NCBI RefSeq assembly: GCF_900110255.1
Contig: NZ_FODD01000001.1
Coordinates: forward strand, 248,001-312,000
DNA from: Actinacidiphila rubida
GTDB taxonomy: Bacteria; Actinomycetota; Actinomycetes; Streptomycetales; Streptomycetaceae
Direction: 5' to 3'
DNA length: 64,000 nucleotides
Shown: positions 60,590 through 64,000 of the stretch, piece after piece
Position numbering within the stretch: the stretch's first letter is position 1
Layout of the letters: each line of letters starts with the position of its first letter
Program-made: the position numbers and the translations under genes
Notes under the pieces: generated by a model
Databases searched by the model: none
Seen by the model: only the letters and a program-made list of their open reading frames with translations
What the model was told of the DNA's origin: nothing

Positions 60590-61774
60590 ATGGGCATCGG
60601 GGACGTCCACGGGACGGTCGCGGACGGCTGGGAACCGGTACGCGACGTCTTCGCGCAGAACTTCGCGCGCCGCGGGGACCAGGGCGCCGCCGTCGCCGTC
60701 CACCACGACGGGCGCGTGGTGGCGGACCTGTGGGGCGGCACCCGCGACTTCGACGGCGGACCCGCGGGCAAGCCGTGGGAGCGGGACACCGCGCAGACCG
60801 TACGGTCGGCCACCAAGGGCATCGCCGCCGCCTGCGTGCTGCTGCTCCACCAGCGCGGGCAGCTCGACCTCGACGCCCCCGTCGCCGCGTACTGGCCGGA
60901 GTTCAAGGCGCACGGCAAGGACCGCGTCCGGGTGGGGGACGTGCTCGCGCACCGGGCCGGCGTCCCCGCGCTCGACGTGCCGCTGACGCCCGCGCAGGCG
61001 CTGGACGGGGTGTCGGGGCCGCGGGCGGTCGCCGCGCAGGCCCCGCAGTTCCCGCCGGGCGAGGCGCACGGCTACCACGCCCAGACCTACAGCTGGCTGC
61101 TCGGCGAGCTCGTGCTGCGGGTCAGCGGCCGCACCCTGGGCCGCTTCCTCGCCGACGAGATCGCCGGACCGCTCGGCCTCGACCTGTGGACGGGACTGCC
61201 CCCGGGCGAGCAGCACCGGGTCGGCCGCATAGGCGAGACCGCCCAGCCGGAACCCGCGTCCTCCGGCATCATGCGGGCCCGCCCCAAGCAGTCCGTGCAC
61301 GACGCCTACGCCGACCCCGGGTCGCTGACGCGGCGCGCGTTCGGCGCGATCACCCCGCTGCCCGACGAGAACAGCCCCGCCTACCGGGCCGGCGAACTCG
61401 CCGCGTCCGGCGGTATCGCGACCGCCCGCGCGCTGGCCCGCTGCTACGCCGCGTTCGTCGGCGACGTGGAGGGCGGCCGGCGGCTGCTGGAGCCGGGCAC
61501 CGTCGAAGCCGCGCGCGCCGTGCGGTCCGACGGGCCCGACCGGGTGCTGGTCGTCAGCACCCGCTTCGGACTCGGGTACATGCTGCACAGCGGCGCGTCA
61601 CCGCTGCTGGGCCCCGGCTCCTTCGGGCACCCCGGCCGCGGCGGCTCGCTCGCGTTCGCCGACCCCGAGCACGCCCTCGGCTTCGGCTACGTCACCAACG
61701 GCATGCAGAAGAACGTCACCGCCGACCCCCGCGCCCAGGCTCTGGTCAGGGCCGTTCGGGACTGCCTAACCTGA
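60590..61774 (+). CDS. Beta-lactamase-fold serine hydrolase (EstB-like)
   Basis: A 394-residue esterase or carboxypeptidase of family VIII. VRSATKGIAAA supplies the SxxK pair (S73, K76), the YHAQTYSWLLGELV region carries the YxN-like Tyr, and GHPGRGGSLAFADP replaces the KTG motif of true beta-lactamases. Members cleave esters, and few act on beta-lactams. There is no signal peptide, so it is cytosolic. ATG 60590 has SD GGGAGG. The SDR starts 4 bp after its stop, so the two are cotranscribed. Confidence 0.9.
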   Translation: MGIGDVHGTVADGWEPVRDVFAQNFARRGDQGAAVAVHHDGRVVADLWGGTRDFDGGPAGKPWERDTAQTVRSATKGIAAACVLLLHQRGQLDLDAPVAAYWPEFKAHGKDRVRVGDVLAHRAGVPALDVPLTPAQALDGVSGPRAVAAQAPQFPPGEAHGYHAQTYSWLLGELVLRVSGRTLGRFLADEIAGPLGLDLWTGLPPGEQHRVGRIGETAQPEPASSGIMRARPKQSVHDAYADPGSLTRRAFGAITPLPDENSPAYRAGELAASGGIATARALARCYAAFVGDVEGGRRLLEPGTVEAARAVRSDGPDRVLVVSTRFGLGYMLHSGASPLLGPGSFGHPGRGGSLAFADPEHALGFGYVTNGMQKNVTADPRAQALVRAVRDCLT

Positions 61775-61778
61775 CCCG

Positions 61779-62591
61779 ATGGAGCGCTTCGAGACGTACG
61801 GCGTGGTGGTCACGGGCGGAGCCCGCGGGATCGGGGAGGCGACCGCACGGCGGTTCGCCGCGGAGGGCGCCGGCGTGCTCATCGCCGACGTGGACGGGGA
61901 GTCGGGCGCGCGCACGGCCGCGTCGATCCGGGCCGGCGGCGGCCGGGCCGAGCACGCGGTGTGCGACGTCACCGACCGGGTGTCGGTCGACGCGGCGGTG
62001 GCGCAGGCGGCGGCCGCGTTCGGCTCGCTGGACGTGCTGGTCAACAACGCGTACGCGTGCAGCGACCACCGCGACGACTTCACCGAGGAGCGCGACGAGG
62101 ACTGGGCGCGCGACCTCGACGTCTGCCTCATCGGCGCGATGCGCTGTGCGCGGGCCGCGCTGCCGCACCTGGCGAAGGCCCGGGACCGGCGCGGTGCGAT
62201 CGTCAACATCGGCTCGGTGAACGGGCTTTCGTACTTCGGCAACGCGGCCTACAGCGCGGCCAAGGCCGGGCTGGTCTCGCTGACCCGGAGCCTGGCGCAG
62301 GAGGCGGCGCCGCTGGGCGTGCGGGCCAACATGGTGGCGCCCGGCACGATCCGCACCCCCGTGTGGGACGGCCGCGAGGCCACGCTGGCGGCGGCCGCCC
62401 GCGCCTACCCGCTGGGCCGGGTCGGCGAGCCCTCCGACATCGCCGCGGCGGTCGCGTTCCTCGCCTCCACCGACGCCGCGTGGATCACCGGCGTCACCCT
62501 TCCCGTCGAGGGCGGCATCCTCGGCTCCAACACGGGCTTCACCGACGCGCTCGCCGCGGAGATCGCGGACGGCGACCCCGCCCACGCCTGA
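61779..62591 (+). CDS. Short-chain dehydrogenase/reductase
   Basis: A 270-residue SDR of the classical type. VVVTGGARGIGEATARRFAAEG binds the cofactor, with D at IADVDGES suggesting NAD preference. LVNNAYACSDH is a variant of the NNAG motif in which the Gly is replaced. YSAAKAGLVSL contains the catalytic Tyr-Lys. It is coupled to the serine hydrolase gene, so an ester-then-alcohol sequence is conceivable. Confidence 0.91.
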   Translation: MERFETYGVVVTGGARGIGEATARRFAAEGAGVLIADVDGESGARTAASIRAGGGRAEHAVCDVTDRVSVDAAVAQAAAAFGSLDVLVNNAYACSDHRDDFTEERDEDWARDLDVCLIGAMRCARAALPHLAKARDRRGAIVNIGSVNGLSYFGNAAYSAAKAGLVSLTRSLAQEAAPLGVRANMVAPGTIRTPVWDGREATLAAAARAYPLGRVGEPSDIAAAVAFLASTDAAWITGVTLPVEGGILGSNTGFTDALAAEIADGDPAHA

Positions 62592-62821
62592 CCCCTTCTC
62601 GGAGCCGCGGCCGTTTCCCCGGGGTGCGGCTCGCCCGCTTCTCCTCGCCCGAGCAGCGGGCGGGCCCGCGCGCGCCTGACCGCTTCCCAGCGGTCCCGTC
62701 GTCCCCGCGGCGTCCGGCGTCGGGCGGGCGCGGCGCCCAGCCCAGGGCCGGGGGTCTGCGCCTCCGCCTGCGCCGGCCGGGGCCGGTCGTCGGTGGGGGC
62801 GGGAACGGGTGGGGTGCGGCT

Positions 62822-63664
62822 TCAGCCGGTGAGCATCAGCGTGATGCCGGAGACGACCAGGGCGGCGGCGATCAGCCGCGGCCGTCCGAAGCGCTCGTTG
62901 AAGACGAGCGTGCCGATGGCGGCGCCGGCGATGATCGACGTCTCGCGCAGCGCTGCGACCGGGGCGAGGGGCGCGCGGGTCTGCGCCCACACCACGAGGC
63001 CGTACGCGGCCGTGGACAGCGCGCCGGCCAGCAGCCCGCGGGCCGCCACCGGGCGCAGCGCGGCCAGGAGGCCGGGCCGGCGGGAGGCGGCCGCGACGAA
63101 CGGCACGGCCGCGCCCTGCATCAGCATCAGCCAGGTGATGTAGCCCGCGGCGGAGCCGGACGCGCGCACACCCACGCCGTCGACCACGGTGTACCCGGCG
63201 ATCGTCAGGCCGGTGCCCACCGCGGCCGCCAGCGCGGGCCAGTTGGGGCGGCGGCCGCGCAGCCCCCACAGGGCGACGCCGCCGAGCCCCGCGGACGCCA
63301 CCGCGACCCCGGCGGTCTGCCAGCCGTCGGGCCGCTCGGAGACGAACACCGCGGCCAGCACCGTCACCGCCAGCGGCGCGACCCCGCGCGCCACCGGGTA
63401 GACCTGCCCGAACTCGCCGAGCGAGAACGACCGCATCAGCAGGTACTGGTAGGCCAGGTGGATCGCCACCGACGCGGCCAGGTACGGCCACGCGCCGGAG
63501 CGCGGGGACGCGGCGAACGGCGCGATCAGCGCCGCGCACAGCGCCCCGCCCCCGCCGACGAGGGTGAAGGTGAGGAGCTGGTCCTTGATGCGGTGCGCGA
63601 TGGCGTTCCACACCGCGTGGGTGACCGCGGCGGTGAGGACGGCGAGGACGACGACCGGGGTCAT
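62822..63664 (-). CDS. EamA/DMT-family transporter
   Basis: A 280-residue membrane protein with about ten helices made of two EamA repeats (VVLAVLTAAVTHAVWNAIAHRI at the start; PVAALRETSIIAGAAIGTLVFNERFGRPRLIAAALVVSG near the end). The latter is the conserved second-repeat signature. Family members export amino acids or metabolites. It follows the penicillin-binding protein gene by 42 bp on the minus strand. The 230-bp gap to the SDR holds no gene. Confidence 0.9.
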   Translation of the reverse strand: MTPVVVLAVLTAAVTHAVWNAIAHRIKDQLLTFTLVGGGGALCAALIAPFAASPRSGAWPYLAASVAIHLAYQYLLMRSFSLGEFGQVYPVARGVAPLAVTVLAAVFVSERPDGWQTAGVAVASAGLGGVALWGLRGRRPNWPALAAAVGTGLTIAGYTVVDGVGVRASGSAAGYITWLMLMQGAAVPFVAAASRRPGLLAALRPVAARGLLAGALSTAAYGLVVWAQTRAPLAPVAALRETSIIAGAAIGTLVFNERFGRPRLIAAALVVSGITLMLTG

Positions 63665-63706
63665 GCCGGTCGCCGTCCTCGTACGGTGGTGCGCTGCCTC
63701 ACCCGG

Positions 63707-64000
63707 TCACGACGCCCGCAGGACGGCCGCCACGATGGGGCCGGCGGACGCGAAGCCGTGGCCACCGCCCTGCACGAGAGCGGCCGCGGCCACATGGCCG
63801 TCGTACGCGGTGAACCAGCCGTTGGGCGCGGCCGCGCCCTCCAGTTCCGCGGAGCCCGTCTTGGCGCCCGCGTCGGAGCCGAAGCCGCGCATCACGCTGC
63901 TGGCCGTGCCGTTGGTGACGGCGCCGCGCATCAGCGAGCGCAGCTTCGTGGAGACGCCGGACGGCAGCGAGTGCGACGACGCGATCGTGCCGTCGATCAG
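63707..64000 (-). CDS. Penicillin-binding transpeptidase, C-terminal end only
   Basis: The last 97 residues of a class B penicillin-binding protein; the gene continues beyond the right edge. SLMRGAVTNGTASSV precedes AKTGSAELEG, which holds the KTG triad of the transpeptidase active site, and NGWFTAYDGHVAAAALVQGG is the following strand region. The KTGSAE form and the short C-terminus suit actinobacterial monofunctional transpeptidases such as the PbpA group. SxxK and SxN lie outside the window. Confidence 0.88.
   Translation of the reverse strand: MIDGTIASSHSLPSGVSTKLRSLMRGAVTNGTASSVMRGFGSDAGAKTGSAELEGAAAPNGWFTAYDGHVAAAALVQGGGHGFASAGPIVAAVLRAS

Overview
The window looks like chromosomal DNA of a Streptomyces-type actinomycete. 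Base composition is uniformly very GC-rich, and third codon positions are nearly all G or C. Several genes are typical of that group: an HrdD-like sigma factor behind a SigR-type promoter, the septation protein SepX/GlpR, a tricorn protease, a family-6 cellulase behind a perfect CebR box, and many GTGA/ATGA overlaps between adjacent genes. There is no integrase, transposase, phage gene, CRISPR array or secondary-metabolite megasynthase. Both ends cut through a gene: an RluA-type pseudouridine synthase on the left and a penicillin-binding transpeptidase on the right.

Left part (1-20 kb). A secreted GH16 glucanase sits behind a LacI-type palindrome and is followed by a 40-bp perfect palindrome and tRNA-Arg(CCU). 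Next come a luciferase-like monooxygenase with its FMN reductase and a membrane protein. A resistance-like block follows (6.7-12.4 kb) with two paralogous 14-TM efflux pumps, an orphan ABC ATPase, and divergent marR and tetR genes. A LigB-type dioxygenase and a His-rich lipoprotein form an operon behind two TTGAA-N2-TTCAA operators. HrdD and a divergent PAT-like acetyltransferase follow, then a VIT-type metal transporter that overlaps the end of the convergent run cds1-ltrA-VC0807.

Middle part (20-34.4 kb). This is a conserved actinobacterial housekeeping block: a SAF-like membrane protein, mtnP, an FmdB/Ruc-type zinc-ribbon protein behind a CIRCE element, an MFS pump, a CPA1 antiporter, penicillin acylase, 5-formyl-THF cyclo-ligase, galU, moeA/glp, moaC, mogA, a RimJ-like acetyltransferase and sepX/glpR. 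It resembles Mycobacterium tuberculosis Rv0991c-Rv0996. It brings together molybdenum-cofactor genes and the gephyrin-like/GlpR division pair. tRNA-Ala(CGC) follows.

Right part (34.4-64 kb). In order: an AEC transporter, GTP cyclohydrolase II, TetR with an MMPL exporter, a YfhO-like protein, the alkylation-repair pair ada-alkA/ogt, a GNAT and a DUF2630 protein, MerR divergent from a BVMO-hydrolase-SDR operon, a small hydrophilic protein, a large tricorn protease, gltX, an FAD dehydrogenase, the GH6 cellobiohydrolase, a beta-lactamase-fold esterase with an SDR, and an EamA transporter.

The most informative signals are regulatory: the CIRCE element before the FmdB/Ruc gene, SigR-type spacing before hrdD, CebR-type boxes before two polysaccharidases, a MarR-like motif shared by three loci, a 22-bp TetR-type operator, and two genes that appear to start at CTG. 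No obviously new multi-gene defence or mobile system was found. The best candidates for under-described biology are the dioxygenase-lipoprotein operon with its shared operators, and the marR/tetR intergenic region.
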